Assembly: GCA_002413865.1 (NCBI GenBank)
Contig: DHXX01000012.1
Location: 3,579 to 67,578 of the forward strand
Origin: Candidatus Saccharibacteria bacterium UBA5145
GTDB lineage: Bacteria; Patescibacteriota; Saccharimonadia; Saccharimonadales; UBA4665
Reading direction: 5' to 3'
DNA: 64,000 nt
Shown: one piece after another, positions 8,980 to 16,484 of the stretch
Layout of the letters: every line of letters starts with the position of its first letter
How positions within the stretch are numbered: position 1 is the first letter of the stretch
The notes under the pieces: model-generated
Told to the model about the DNA's origin: nothing
Database searches by the model: none
The model's input: the letters and a program-made list of their open reading frames with translations, nothing else
Position numbers and translations under genes: made by a program

Positions 8980-9141
8980 AATAGGACTTTCACATTTTGT
9001 CATCGATTCTAGGGCTAAGCTGGCTTTAGCGAGAACAGTTCAGGTTATGGAGATGTAGCGTTAGCTACATCGAGAAAAGCTGAGCTGTTTGCAGCTAGCC
9101 AGGTTTGGCCTAGGGTGATGAGAAAACGCGAAAGTCCTATT
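8980..9141 (+). ncRNA. Rod-shaped structured RNA candidate upstream of tRNA-Arg
   Basis: About 162 nt that fold into one almost continuous rod. The closing stem AATAGGACTTTC (8980-8991) pairs with GAAAGTCCTATT (9130-9141). Further in come TTTTnTCATC/GATGAnAAAA, CTAGG/CCTAG, AACAGTTCAG/CTGAGCTGTT and an apical hairpin GATGTAGC-gtta-GCTACATC. An extended -10 promoter precedes it. Only eight bases separate its end from tRNA-Arg and there is no terminator between, so the two are probably one transcript. The interrupted-rod shape recalls 6S RNA, but I see no decisive signature. The SRP apical-loop motif and the RNase P core motifs are absent. Confidence 0.55.
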
Positions 9142-9149
9142 TAACAAAT

Positions 9150-9226
9150 GTACCCGTAGCTCAGCTGGATAGAGCGTCGGCTTGCGGAGCCGAAGGTCGT
9201 AGGTTCGAATCCTGTCGGGTACACCA
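9150..9226 (+). tRNA. tRNA-Arg(GCG)
   Basis: 77 nt with encoded CCA. Acceptor GTACCCG/CGGGTAC, D-stem GCTC/GAGC, anticodon stem TCGGC/GCCGA around TTGCGGA, so the anticodon is GCG (arginine, CGC). The T-stem has two G-U pairs. GCG is unusual for bacterial arginine tRNAs, which normally read the CGN box with inosine-modified ACG. Confidence 0.92.
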
Positions 9227-9262
9227 ATAAAACTGCCTCAGCTTGTCTGGGGCAATTTTATT
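9227..9262 (+). terminator. Terminator of tRNA-Arg
   Basis: Stem AATAAAAcTGCC/GGCAaTTTTATT with an inner CAG/CTG pairing, starting directly after the CCA end. The T-rich right arm completes a rho-independent terminator. Confidence 0.8.
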
Positions 9263-9576
9263 GGTGGCATGCTGCAAGCATGCGAGAGCCTACGAAGTAG
9301 GTACGTTCATGAGCCTCGCGCGCAGGTGCTTGCACCGAGCACAAGGCGAAATGGTGCAACTTCCTGTCGGGTACACCAAAATTAAAACTCCACCTCGTGT
9401 GGAGTTTTTATTTTGGTACTCGCCGGTTCGGTTCTATGACCAGAGATTTTGCCTTGGCAAAATATCGTAGGTCGTAGGTTCGTAAGGAGGGAAGCCCGCA
9501 GAAGCTCGCTTCGAGGACTGGACTGACGGAATAGCGAAGCGTCATCCTGTCGGGTACATCAAGCAATAGCACAATA
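9263..9576 (+). repeat. tRNA-linked hairpin repeat, Arg locus, two units
   Basis: Two units follow the tRNA-Arg terminator. The first has GCATGC...GCATGC and CCTACgaaGTAGG hairpins and the core CGCGCAGGTGCTTGCACC, and ends in TCCTGTCGGGTACACCA (9362-9378), a copy of the tRNA 3' end including CCA. A second terminator (9379-9414) follows. The second unit includes AGGTCGTAGGTTCG (9469-9482, a copy of the T-arm 5' side), a core resembling AGAAGCTCGCTTCGAG, and another 3'-end copy with ACATCA in place of ACACCA (9544-9561). No gene is supported. Confidence 0.82.
9379..9414 (+). terminator. Terminator after the first tRNA-Arg 3'-end copy
   Basis: Hairpin AAAACTCCAC/GTGGAGTTTTT with flanking A and T tracts, directly after the duplicated tRNA 3' end. 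It occupies the same place as the terminator after the real tRNA but has an unrelated stem sequence. Confidence 0.75.
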
Positions 9577-9604
9577 TAAAAGAGGTCAATTGACCTCTTT
9601 TTTT
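9577..9604 (+). terminator. Terminator after the second tRNA-Arg 3'-end copy
   Basis: Perfect hairpin AAAAGAGGTCAATTGACCTCTTTT followed by extra T residues. This is the third tRNA-3'-end plus terminator unit at this locus. Confidence 0.8.
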
Positions 9605-9619
9605 GCTATAGTGTGCTTA

Positions 9620-9961
9620 ATGAAGAAAAAGCGAAGTATTTTACTTGCACTAACACTAATTATTTTCTTTATTATTCTTTGTGCTATTTTTGTGAATTCA
9701 AAACTAAATTCTGCAGCGTTATCATTCACCGGCAAGGTAACCCACATAAACAACGAGTGTTACGTAGACGGCACATGCTCATTGACAATAGATAACAAAA
9801 TAATAGTCATAACTGGCTGCGGCCTAACCGCAAATGGATCAACATGTGCTTCCTACGACCAGTCTAAGCTCAAACTAGGGGATAAGATTAGCGTAAAAGC
9901 GCAAAAAGAAAAAGGTACCTATACCCTTAACTGTGAAGGTTGCGGTATTTCAAAACAGTAG
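9620..9961 (+). CDS. Small membrane-anchored extracytoplasmic protein (113 aa)
   Basis: Starts at ATG 9620 (MKKKRSILLAL). The reading frame is open further upstream, but a TGCTATAGT extended -10 ends nine bases before this ATG, so a leaderless start here is more likely. Lys-rich N-terminus, a hydrophobic helix of about 21 residues (ALTLIIFFIILCAIFV), then an outside domain of about 85 residues with five cysteines in CYVDGTC, GCG, TCAS and CEGCG contexts, plus beta-strand-like stretches (FTGKVTHIN, KIIVITGCG, GDKISVKA). No family recognised; the alternation looks like a small OB- or Ig-like beta barrel, which is a guess. More AT-rich than its neighbours. Confidence 0.65.
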   Translation: MKKKRSILLALTLIIFFIILCAIFVNSKLNSAALSFTGKVTHINNECYVDGTCSLTIDNKIIVITGCGLTANGSTCASYDQSKLKLGDKISVKAQKEKGTYTLNCEGCGISKQ

Positions 9962-10102
9962 TATTTAGGACGGGTGTGTGCTGTTACATAAAGCCGTCTT
10001 TCTGCTGACTCCAATAATAATTGTTCGAAAATCGGACTCGAGGCTGCATCGTCAGCACAATATACTTCTTCGGAAGTCTATTTTGTTTGTTATAGTAATT
10101 TT

Positions 10103-10606
10103 ATGGTAAAGCTTCGCCCAGTAGTTGGTACAGACCTAAACTACTTCTCGAAGTGGTGGCGTGACGAAGATTTGCTAAGAGTCACCAGCGGCAAGAACGA
10201 AGCACTAAGTAACGTTGCTGTTGCTAATTATTTTCGTTCCATCAAAACCACTTCTTCCGCGCTGCATTTCATGGTTGATACCGAAGACGGCACGATTGGC
10301 CATGTCAGTTTACAGCAGCGCGAAGAAGGTTGGTGGGAAACTCAAATAGTTATCGGCGAGAAGACGGCTCAGGGCAAAGGATTTGGCCCTGAAGCCATCA
10401 AGCTGCTGTTGGAGAAAGCTCGTGAGCAGCGTATTAACCAGATTTATTTAGAAGTCCGGCCAGAGAACGTAAAAGCAATAGGCGCATACGAAAAGGTGGG
10501 GTTTAGCCGAAAAGGCGATACGATATTTACAGGTAACCCAGACCAGCCGGAGTTGATTCGCATGGAGTTTCACCCTGATGCTATGGCCGGCCCGATTCTA
10601 ACCTAA
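10103..10606 (+). CDS. GNAT-family N-acetyltransferase
   Basis: 167-residue acetyl-CoA-dependent acyltransferase of the Gcn5-related superfamily. It starts MVKLRPVVGTDLNYFSKWW, has a mid-protein strand IGHVSLQQR, then the acetyl-CoA-binding motif A region (IVIGEKTAQGKGFGPEAIKLL, with the Q/GKGFG pyrophosphate loop), and motif B (YLEVRPENVKAIGAYEKVGF). The order matches ribosomal-protein or aminoglycoside-type acetyltransferases; the substrate cannot be predicted. A TTATAGT -10-like box lies about nine bases before the ATG. Confidence 0.92.
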   Translation: MVKLRPVVGTDLNYFSKWWRDEDLLRVTSGKNEALSNVAVANYFRSIKTTSSALHFMVDTEDGTIGHVSLQQREEGWWETQIVIGEKTAQGKGFGPEAIKLLLEKAREQRINQIYLEVRPENVKAIGAYEKVGFSRKGDTIFTGNPDQPELIRMEFHPDAMAGPILT

Positions 10607-10746
10607 AATAGTTCTACACCAAAATAACAACTCCACCTAGCGTTCGGTTTTTTAATTGGCTCGGCTTCAAAAAGTAACTTGTGCAATTTTAACGTAAGCA
10701 GTATAACTATTTGTAAGTAATTTGATATAAACACAAGCTGGTAGTG

Positions 10747-11019
10747 ATGTCGTCTCCGGAGCAAGAATTTCAAACACCGTTAAGCGCTAATGAGTTCATT
10801 ATCCAGGACCGCTTAGATCTTCAGGTCGAAATAGCGGCTTGTTCGCAAGATATTGCCGATGCCCACAAAAGATACCAGGCCCTATTGGGCAGGCTGATGG
10901 CCTCCGAAGTGGAGATTGCCGCCAGAGGGATCGATAAGGCCTTTTTATACGCCACTGAACGTGGCATGCCACCGATCCTGACCCTCGTCGAAGACCAGTT
11001 CTCCTCCACGGAGCAATAG
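10747..11019 (+). CDS. Hypothetical small soluble helical protein (90 aa)
   Basis: Starts ATG 10747 (an adjacent in-frame GTG at 10744 is possible). Predominantly helical and acidic: LDLQVEIAACSQDIADAHKRYQALLGRLMASEVEIAARGIDKAF has heptad-like spacing suggesting a short coiled coil. No family recognised, no membrane segment. The upstream region carries a GATATAA -10-like stretch. It stands alone, convergent with the reductase-like gene. Confidence 0.55.
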   Translation: MSSPEQEFQTPLSANEFIIQDRLDLQVEIAACSQDIADAHKRYQALLGRLMASEVEIAARGIDKAFLYATERGMPPILTLVEDQFSSTEQ

Positions 11020-11068
11020 TAGCGCGCGCCCAGCCCAGCCTAGCGACCGACCGTTTTGAGGACTGTCG

Positions 11069-12424
11069 TTAATTGTGCAGGCTGAAGCGCTCGTAGTGGA
11101 GCTGTTTGGGTGGCAGGCCGCTCGCGAGCAAGCCGTCGATAACACCGGCCATCATCGGTGGCGGGCCACACAGGTAGATATCGCGGTCTTTAAAGTCGGG
11201 CACCAATCGCTGAACGACTTCGGCCGTGACGTAGCCCATCGCACTCTTAAAACCTTTGGGCGGATCGCTATAGACGTTGATGACGCGCAACTTATCTAGC
11301 GCACTAAGTTCGTCATTAAAAACGACGTCGCCGGGCGTGCGATTAGCGTACAGCAGAGTACTGTCTTTACCTTGATCGACGGCTTCTTTGATGAGGCTAC
11401 GGATAGGGGTGATGCCGACGCCCCCGGCGATAAACAAGCGCTTATCGGTGACAGCTAGCTCGCTCGTAAAGCGGCCGAACGGACCCGAGACCAACGCGAA
11501 GGGACCCGGCTTGAGATCGACGATGGAATTCGTATAATCACCGGAGTGCCTGATGGTTAAGCGAAATTCGTCATTGGCGGGGATGGCCGACAGCGAGAAG
11601 GGATGTTCTTGGGCGCCGTATTGGCGACTAAGCAGGCGAATAAGCACGAATTGTCCGGGTTGGGCCGGCCAGGCTTTGAGGTTACGGCCCCGAATGTAGA
11701 CCGACGTCGTGGTGGGCGTCTCGGCCACAACTCGGCTGACCTTGAACCTAAACCTCAGTAGGTTGAGCGTGGGCAGGCTAAAGCGGAAAAAAAGGACGTT
11801 AACCCCAACAAAGGCATAGACCGCGTACCAATAGCCCCGGGCAAGGGGGTGGCCAATAAAGCTACCGCCGACGGCAAACTGGTGGAAGAAGACCAAGACG
11901 ATGGCCGCGTAGACCAACAAGTGAACGCTATACCAGCTCTCGAATTTGAGTTTGCGGCGGACGATATAAATCGAAGTTGCCACCACTAGGACGAACAGTA
12001 TTTCGGCGAGCAAGGCCCACGACACATAGCTGTAGTGTTGGAGGACATTAACATAGGTCTCAATATAATTAGTGTGGCCGGCCAAGCTATAGCCCGCTAT
12101 GACGAACAGGGGATGGATCAAGATAAGGGTAATCGCGGCTAAGCCATTGAAGTGGTGATAGCTAGCCAGATGATCGAGGCCAAACGGACGCTCGATCCAG
12201 AGAATTCTCCCCATCAGCAGGAACTGAGTCAGAGCAAAGACGGTCGCCAGAATACCGAGTAAACGGCCGATCGCCAGAAGTATACCGCCCGGGCTGCCGC
12301 TCGAGAGCAAGCTGGCCGAGGTGGTGGCCCACAAAACTACGGCGAGTAGTAAGTTAACATACCAGGTACCGATAACGAGACCCTGCTTAGTGGTGAGTTT
12401 TCCGGTCAGGAGTTTGGTCTTCAC
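11069..12424 (-). CDS. Ferric-reductase-like transmembrane flavoprotein
   Basis: A 451-residue membrane oxidoreductase. The N-terminal half has about six transmembrane helices, with histidines (SYHHFNGLAAITLILIHPLF, VHLLVYAAIVLVFFHQF) fitting the haem-ligating ferric reductase-like domain. The C-terminal half is an FNR-type module: FAD-binding region with HPFSLSAIP, NAD(P)-binding FIAGGVGITPIRSLI, and YLCGPPPMM near the end. It would pass electrons from NAD(P)H through FAD (and probably haem) across the membrane. I chose GTG 12424 because AGGGAG lies seven bases upstream; a TTG at 12445 is in frame. A TACAAT box near 12470 could be its promoter. Confidence 0.9.
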   Translation of the reverse strand: MKTKLLTGKLTTKQGLVIGTWYVNLLLAVVLWATTSASLLSSGSPGGILLAIGRLLGILATVFALTQFLLMGRILWIERPFGLDHLASYHHFNGLAAITLILIHPLFVIAGYSLAGHTNYIETYVNVLQHYSYVSWALLAEILFVLVVATSIYIVRRKLKFESWYSVHLLVYAAIVLVFFHQFAVGGSFIGHPLARGYWYAVYAFVGVNVLFFRFSLPTLNLLRFRFKVSRVVAETPTTTSVYIRGRNLKAWPAQPGQFVLIRLLSRQYGAQEHPFSLSAIPANDEFRLTIRHSGDYTNSIVDLKPGPFALVSGPFGRFTSELAVTDKRLFIAGGVGITPIRSLIKEAVDQGKDSTLLYANRTPGDVVFNDELSALDKLRVINVYSDPPKGFKSAMGYVTAEVVQRLVPDFKDRDIYLCGPPPMMAGVIDGLLASGLPPKQLHYERFSLHN

Positions 12425-12519
12425 GGTGAGTCTCCCTGTTAACAAAGCCGACCTTGCTAATATTGGTCCGCTTTATTGTAACTTAGGTTGGCCAGTATAT
12501 TCAGTTAACTGGTGGCGGC

Positions 12520-12621
12520 TTAGGCGCCTGGCGGGAGATCACGACTACTACTCTCGTCATTACGCAATTTTTCGCGCGCGGCGAGACGATGCAACCGTTC
12601 GAAATATTCTTCTAGATTCAT
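12520..12621 (-). CDS. Possible small protein upstream of the reductase (33 aa)
   Basis: A 33-codon frame on the minus strand, beginning MNLEEYFERLHRLAAREKLR and ending in DLPPGA. Highly charged with an amphipathic helical pattern, not low-complexity. It lies about 95 bases upstream of the reductase start, in the same direction, with a GGGAATGTG sequence before the ATG. A real conserved small protein is plausible but unproven. The rest of 12446-12809 shows only the reductase promoter candidate and no other gene. Confidence 0.35.
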   Translation of the reverse strand: MNLEEYFERLHRLAAREKLRNDESSSRDLPPGA

Positions 12622-12805
12622 CACATTCCCGTCAGAAACCGCCAGAGCGGACTCATTAAGCCCTATTTACCAAGCCTCTAGTCTACAAAACTATCGCCGG
12701 GCTGGCAGTTACATTTTTCACTTGACTGACTGTGAACTAGTTTCGTGCCTCGCTTTAGACCGAAGTCCGGGCCAGAAGTAAATTCCCGGTTTAATTTGGT
12801 GGCGT

Positions 12806-12811
12806 TATAAT
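12806..12811 (+). promoter_or_regulatory. Consensus -10 box overlapping a false start of the NmrA-like gene
   Basis: TATAAT ends inside the first possible ATG (12810) of the following reading frame. It places the transcript start near 12818, so translation most likely begins at the next ATG (12819) on a leaderless mRNA. Confidence 0.6.
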
Positions 12812-12818
12812 GTTTGTC

Positions 12819-13445
12819 ATGCAAATAACTATCTTCGGAGCCGCCGGTAGGGTCGGACAAGGCGTCGTCGGCGAGGCGATAACCCGCGACTACACCGTGG
12901 CGGCTTTCGTGCATACTCATAACCCGTTCACCGCCAACGAACGGTTGCGCGTCGTGCGCGGCGATATCAACGATGCCGCCAGCGTCGCCGAGGCACTGCA
13001 GGGCAGTCAGGCGGTAATCAGCGTGGTGAGCAGCTGGCATACCAAGGACAAAAATATCCTCAACCGGGCGATGACAACGATCATCCCGGCCATGACGGCG
13101 GCCGGAATCACTCGAATTATCACCCTCACCGGGGCGGGAGCTATTTGGGCGGCTGATCGTCCGGGTTTCGGCGACAGAATTGCCCATGCCCTGGCGGCCG
13201 CGCTGGCTCCAAAAATACTCGCCGACGCCGAACAACACCTCAGACTATTGGCCAGTAGCGACCTAAACTGGACGTGCCTCCGTTCGCCGGTGATGACAAA
13301 GCAACGGCGTTCAACCTACCGGCTAACATCCGGCTTAGCACCGCCTCTCAGCCTGATTTCGCGGGCGGCCGTTGTGCAGGCCCTGGTCGACCAAGTCGAA
13401 TCGAACGATGCCTACCGGCAAGCTCCCTCAATTTTATCAAAGTAA
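12819..13445 (+). CDS. NAD(P)-binding NmrA/atypical SDR-family protein
   Basis: 208 residues from ATG 12819. A Rossmann fold with the glycine-rich motif near the N-terminus (MQITIFGAAGRVGQG), an acidic end to a strand (VVRGDINDAASVAEAL), then VISVVSS and IITLTGAGAI, matching the NAD(P)H-binding, NmrA-like branch of atypical short-chain dehydrogenases. No clear YxxxK catalytic pair is visible, as in regulatory or redox-sensing members. The 12810 ATG is rejected because it overlaps a TATAAT -10. Function could be flavin/quinone reduction or redox sensing. Confidence 0.85.
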   Translation: MQITIFGAAGRVGQGVVGEAITRDYTVAAFVHTHNPFTANERLRVVRGDINDAASVAEALQGSQAVISVVSSWHTKDKNILNRAMTTIIPAMTAAGITRIITLTGAGAIWAADRPGFGDRIAHALAAALAPKILADAEQHLRLLASSDLNWTCLRSPVMTKQRRSTYRLTSGLAPPLSLISRAAVVQALVDQVESNDAYRQAPSILSK

Positions 13446-13618
13446 TCATCTCGTTTCTGGGTGTTGAATCATGAATCAAACTACGTCTGGGGACTACTAC
13501 CCAGCGGCCCAAAAACGGTAAAGGGCGATCTTTTGACAGGGTTGTAAGAAAACTAACAGATGATTCTTAATTCAGGGGATACGCTTAGGCGACTAACTTA
13601 TTGCTCGGGGGACTGACT

Positions 13619-13696
13619 ATGAAAAGAAGGCTAACTACCAATTCACGTTCTATGAAACAGACTGATCGATGGTGGCTTGAGTATTTGAAGTACTAG
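13619..13696 (+). CDS. Possible 25-residue basic peptide in an otherwise empty spacer
   Basis: In 13446-13755 the only coding hint is a 25-codon frame, MKRRLTTNSRSMKQTDRWWLEYLKY, preceded by CGGGGG nine bases upstream, which could act as a ribosome site. It is strongly basic and aromatic. Nothing else in the spacer looks genic. Support is weak. Confidence 0.22.
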   Translation: MKRRLTTNSRSMKQTDRWWLEYLKY

Positions 13697-13743
13697 CGGC
13701 GACTAATCACGGGTTACTGTCGGTTTTCTGGCAACAATTTCGT

Positions 13744-13774
13744 CATGACAGTCGCCTACTGGGCGACTGTCATG
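13744..13774. terminator. Perfect 13-bp inverted repeat over the YihY-like gene stop
   Basis: CATGACAGTCGCC (13744-13756) pairs perfectly with GGCGACTGTCATG (13762-13774) around a 5-base loop. It spans the stop codon of the minus-strand gene. There is no long T tract, so it may be an RNA stabilising hairpin or a protein site and not a classical terminator. Confidence 0.5.
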
Positions 13775-14703
13775 TCTTTGGGTACAATCAGTTTTTCTTT
13801 GGTCGCATGGCGAGCGTTGATTTTCTTGTCGGCGGCCGTCGGATTGCCCATGTTGATGCCGCGCGGCCACAACCGACCAGACTTAACCGAAGTAATCTCG
13901 ATGGCATAGTAGACGGTCTGGGCTTGCAGGTAAATCCAAAACAGTAACCCTAAGGCGATCGCGAAATAACTATACAGAGCATCGAGGTTCTTGAGCTCCC
14001 TGGTCATAAAGTAACCGCCAGCGACCTGCACAACCACCAGGCCAATCGCCGCCGCGGCCGCGCCAGCCCGCGTCTCTTTAACGGTGACGTGCTGGGGCAG
14101 GCTGACCTGAAGCAAAAATAGGAATAACCAAAAAAGAATAAAAATGTTAATCGCCAGTGATAGAACTGAAAAAATAATACCGTGGCCAGCCGTCGCCGCA
14201 AAGCCACTAATCAAGGAAGCGAGCATAAAACCACTACCGCCGACAACGACCAAGCCGAGACTTTTGAACAACGATTTTGGAAAGCCATCGCGCATCGAGT
14301 GGGGGACTTGCCAGATGTGATTAACGCCGTAGCGAAAGACGTCGGCGACACCGCGCGCACCGTAGAGGGTAAATAAAATACCGATCAAGAGGGCTAGGCC
14401 GGTTTTGTGGATCGTCTGGACATGCCCCGCTAATTGAGTGCCGAGCATTGGGAAATAATTCGTGGTACTGGCAATGATAGTCGCTTGCAGGTGGCGGCTG
14501 TGCCCCGGGATAATCGTCACGACCGTCGTGATAATCAGCAAAAGCGGGAAGAGCGATAAAAACCCGTAGTACGTCAGCAGCGCCGCCTGATAACCGGCCG
14601 CGTCGTCGCTATATTTTTTGATGACGGCATAGGGAAAGCCGAGCCCGGCGTGCCGGCGCTGGAAGTTATCTATTTTTTGGATGGTTTTATTAAATATATT
14701 CAT
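13756..14703 (-). CDS. YihY/BrkB-family inner-membrane protein
   Basis: 315 residues with about six transmembrane helices. The family hallmarks are present: DDAAGYQAALLTYYGFLSLFPLLLI near the N-terminus, TLYGARGVADVFRYGVNHIW in the middle, and YSYFAIALGLLFWIYLQAQTVYYAIEI toward the end. The family was once mis-called ribonuclease BN; its transport or envelope role is not settled. The ATG at 14703 begins MNIFNKTIQKI. A small membrane-protein gene lies 37 bases upstream on the same strand, suggesting a two-gene operon. Confidence 0.92.
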   Translation of the reverse strand: MNIFNKTIQKIDNFQRRHAGLGFPYAVIKKYSDDAAGYQAALLTYYGFLSLFPLLLIITTVVTIIPGHSRHLQATIIASTTNYFPMLGTQLAGHVQTIHKTGLALLIGILFTLYGARGVADVFRYGVNHIWQVPHSMRDGFPKSLFKSLGLVVVGGSGFMLASLISGFAATAGHGIIFSVLSLAINIFILFWLFLFLLQVSLPQHVTVKETRAGAAAAAIGLVVVQVAGGYFMTRELKNLDALYSYFAIALGLLFWIYLQAQTVYYAIEITSVKSGRLWPRGINMGNPTAADKKINARHATKEKLIVPKDMTVAQ

Positions 14704-14740
14704 TAGTCGAAGACTGCCGCTAACCGAGTCGTCGGTCGCG

Positions 14741-14965
14741 CTATTTCTTGGGGTTGTTGGTGACTTTTTTTATCGCCTCGATGACGGCCGAACCTTTTTC
14801 GGCCCAGTTGATGACCTGACCGAATTTTTCCTCGATGTGGCGGTGAATAGCCACGATCTTGATCCGAATCACGACGACGGTCGCGACCAGCACCAGCCCA
14901 AGCAAGAGCATTAAGCCCATGAACACGATACCAACGATATAGAAGGCGGTTTGTAAATCTGTCAT
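14741..14965 (-). CDS. Small single-helix membrane protein (74 aa)
   Basis: One strong transmembrane segment (about residues 10-33, FYIVGIVFMGLMLLLGLVLV) followed by a basic amphipathic helix (IRIKIVAIHRHIEEKFGQVINWAEKGSAVIEAIKKV). It has the shape of small YtxH- or DUF948-like membrane proteins but no family can be assigned. It precedes the YihY-like gene by 37 bases in the same direction and is probably co-transcribed. GGAGCC upstream of the ATG is a possible ribosome site. Confidence 0.7.
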   Translation of the reverse strand: MTDLQTAFYIVGIVFMGLMLLLGLVLVATVVVIRIKIVAIHRHIEEKFGQVINWAEKGSAVIEAIKKVTNNPKK

Positions 14966-15220
14966 AGCTTTAGGCTCCTTATGCTTGTTAGCAGTTTATA
15001 CGAGACGTTGCCGTTTTACCACTAACTTCAGGGCTTTAGATTAGATGGGAAGGGTGTTGTTGGCCACCGCTTGGCGGTGGTTTGGACGAACGTGAAAGCG
15101 CGGCTATCCCCTCCAACACACCCCCACTGGGTTGGATTTATCCACTGTGTGAAAAAAATTACAGCTAACACGAAGGCATAAGCTTAATAATAGAAAATAC
15201 CAAAAATAAAAGGGGGTATC

Positions 15221-15349
15221 ATGTCCTACGAAGAAGCCGATCAACTTATGGATAACTTTGAAAAGTGGGATGCCAAGTCGGCCCGCAAGGATTTTCTGGC
15301 CCGTATGGAACACAAGTTACGCCATAAAGAGAACTTCTCCCACCGCTAA
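15221..15349 (+). CDS. Small charged protein (42 aa)
   Basis: A 42-codon frame starting ATG 15221, with a ribosome site (AAGGGGG) four bases upstream and a good terminator 23 bases after its stop, so it is a complete transcription unit. The protein, beginning MSYEEADQLMDNFEKWDAK and ending in HKENFSHR, is soluble, highly charged and probably helical. No family recognised. The spacer 14966-15220 before it holds no other gene. Confidence 0.6.
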   Translation: MSYEEADQLMDNFEKWDAKSARKDFLARMEHKLRHKENFSHR

Positions 15350-15371
15350 GCCGCACTCTGCTGAATCTGCC

Positions 15372-15398
15372 AATCGCCCGGTAACTCGGGCGATTTTT
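15372..15398 (+). terminator. Rho-independent terminator after the 42-aa gene
   Basis: AATCGCCCG-gtaa-CTCGGGCGATTTTT: strong GC stem followed by a T run. Confidence 0.88.
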
Positions 15399-15477
15399 AT
15401 AAGTCGTCGCCTATCTCTTTGGCGGTCGAAAGTTCGTAAAGTTGACTCGGATAGCGCCCGCAGGGCGCAAATTATTG

Positions 15478-15583
15478 ATGGATCCCAGCCTTCGCTGGGA
15501 TAACGGGGTGCGCTGTCATCCTGAACGAAGTGAAGGATCTCTCTAATCCGCTAGCTCAGATCCTTCACTATGTTCAGGATGAC
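15478..15583. repeat. Dispersed repeats: partial family B and full family A
   Basis: 15478-15503 holds GGATCCCAGCCTTCGCTGGGAT, a short family B palindrome. 15515-15583 is a family A inverted repeat with arms GTCATCCTGAACGAAGTGA and TTCACTATGTTCAGGATGAC around AGATCCTTCAC-type inner arms. Sits between the 42-aa gene and a convergent gene. Confidence 0.8.
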
Positions 15584-15626
15584 GGGGGGTAGGGAGGTGG
15601 CGTCGAATGACGCTTTTGAAAGAGTT

Positions 15627-16325
15627 CTAGAATCTAATCCGACTCATCAAACGGTCGATTGGGTCTTTGCCTAGATCCTCGGAGGGTAGCCGAACGGCTA
15701 ACAGGTCAACGATGGCGGCTTCGTCTTGGGGGGCATAATAGATCGATATAGCCGGGGCAAAGCGTTTTAAGGGCATGAAGATGATGCTCGAAAACGCCCC
15801 CTCAGCGACGACCGAAAAAGACCGAAAACTATCATAAGCGTAATACTTTTCACCGATGGTTAAGCCGGTCTCATCCAGAAGGTACTCGAGTTGGCGCGGC
15901 TGGCGGCCGGCGTAAATACCGAGCATCAGCGCCCCGAATAGGACGACAGCGGCTGAAATCTTATCTTTGGTGAGCAACCACACCAAAAAAGCCCCAGCAA
16001 TGGCGCCGCTCGCAAGTGTCGCGTACCAACCGGGTGACTTATGGTGGGCGATGTATTCCGAGGCGGTCCAGGCGATCGAGGTAGTCGGTTCGGCGGAACT
16101 GGGAGCGGTCCAAGGGGTTTCTTCTATCGATACTGGACTGGGCGGCAGTTGGGTGATTGGCGCTGGAGCCGGGGGCTCTGCGACTGGCTGAGTGGGTGGT
16201 TCGAGGTTTGATGTGGGGGTTGGAGCTATTGGTTCGTTCGGCAGACTGCTTGGAGGAGCTATTACTGATCCGGGTTGCGGCTGCTCGGTAGGAAGTGGTT
16301 GGTTGGGGGTCTCGTTTTCTGCCAT
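15627..16325 (-). CDS. Proline-rich membrane protein of unknown function
   Basis: 232 residues from ATG 16325. The first 75 or so residues are Pro/Glu/Thr-rich and probably disordered (PTEQPQPGSVIAPPSS, PAPAPITQLPPSP). After SPGWYATLAS come two transmembrane helices (SGAIAGAFLVWLL and ISAAVVLFGALMLGIYAG), then a soluble domain (LEYLLDETGLTIGEKYYAYDSFRSFSV) resembling bacterial PH-like membrane-associated domains. A frame 12 codons longer exists, but TACAAT seven bases before ATG 16325 argues for a leaderless start there. No specific function can be given. Confidence 0.75.
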   Translation of the reverse strand: MAENETPNQPLPTEQPQPGSVIAPPSSLPNEPIAPTPTSNLEPPTQPVAEPPAPAPITQLPPSPVSIEETPWTAPSSAEPTTSIAWTASEYIAHHKSPGWYATLASGAIAGAFLVWLLTKDKISAAVVLFGALMLGIYAGRQPRQLEYLLDETGLTIGEKYYAYDSFRSFSVVAEGAFSSIIFMPLKRFAPAISIYYAPQDEAAIVDLLAVRLPSEDLGKDPIDRLMSRIRF

Positions 16326-16390
16326 AAGCGTTATTGTACAGCAGGGGAGGAGGGTGAGCAAAATAGGGGGTGGTGATTTAGCTCATTTCC

Positions 16391-16432
16391 GTCATCCAGC
16401 GAAAGCTGGGATCCAGTCAATAATGCAGTTCA
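16391..16432. repeat. Family B repeat, one arm
   Basis: GTCATCCAGCGAAAGCTGGGATCCAGTCAAT: the left arm of the family B repeat seen complete at 17293-17369 and 18765-18876. The small internal palindrome CAGCGAAAGCTG is preserved. Other copies are at 44531 and 44909-45051. Confidence 0.78.
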
Positions 16433-16484
16433 CTAGAGCTCTTTCCGACCGGACTATTTTGCTTGATCTACTATAAATTTCTGA

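Noticed and set aside
9110..9141. Hammerhead-ribozyme-like core in the rod RNA (GTGATGAG...GCGAAAG)
   Set aside because: The CUGAUGA core starts with the wrong base and no stem II can form between it and GAAA; the bases pair better in the long rod.
14004..14376. Frames overlapping the YihY-like gene
   Set aside because: Shadows of a clear membrane-protein gene.
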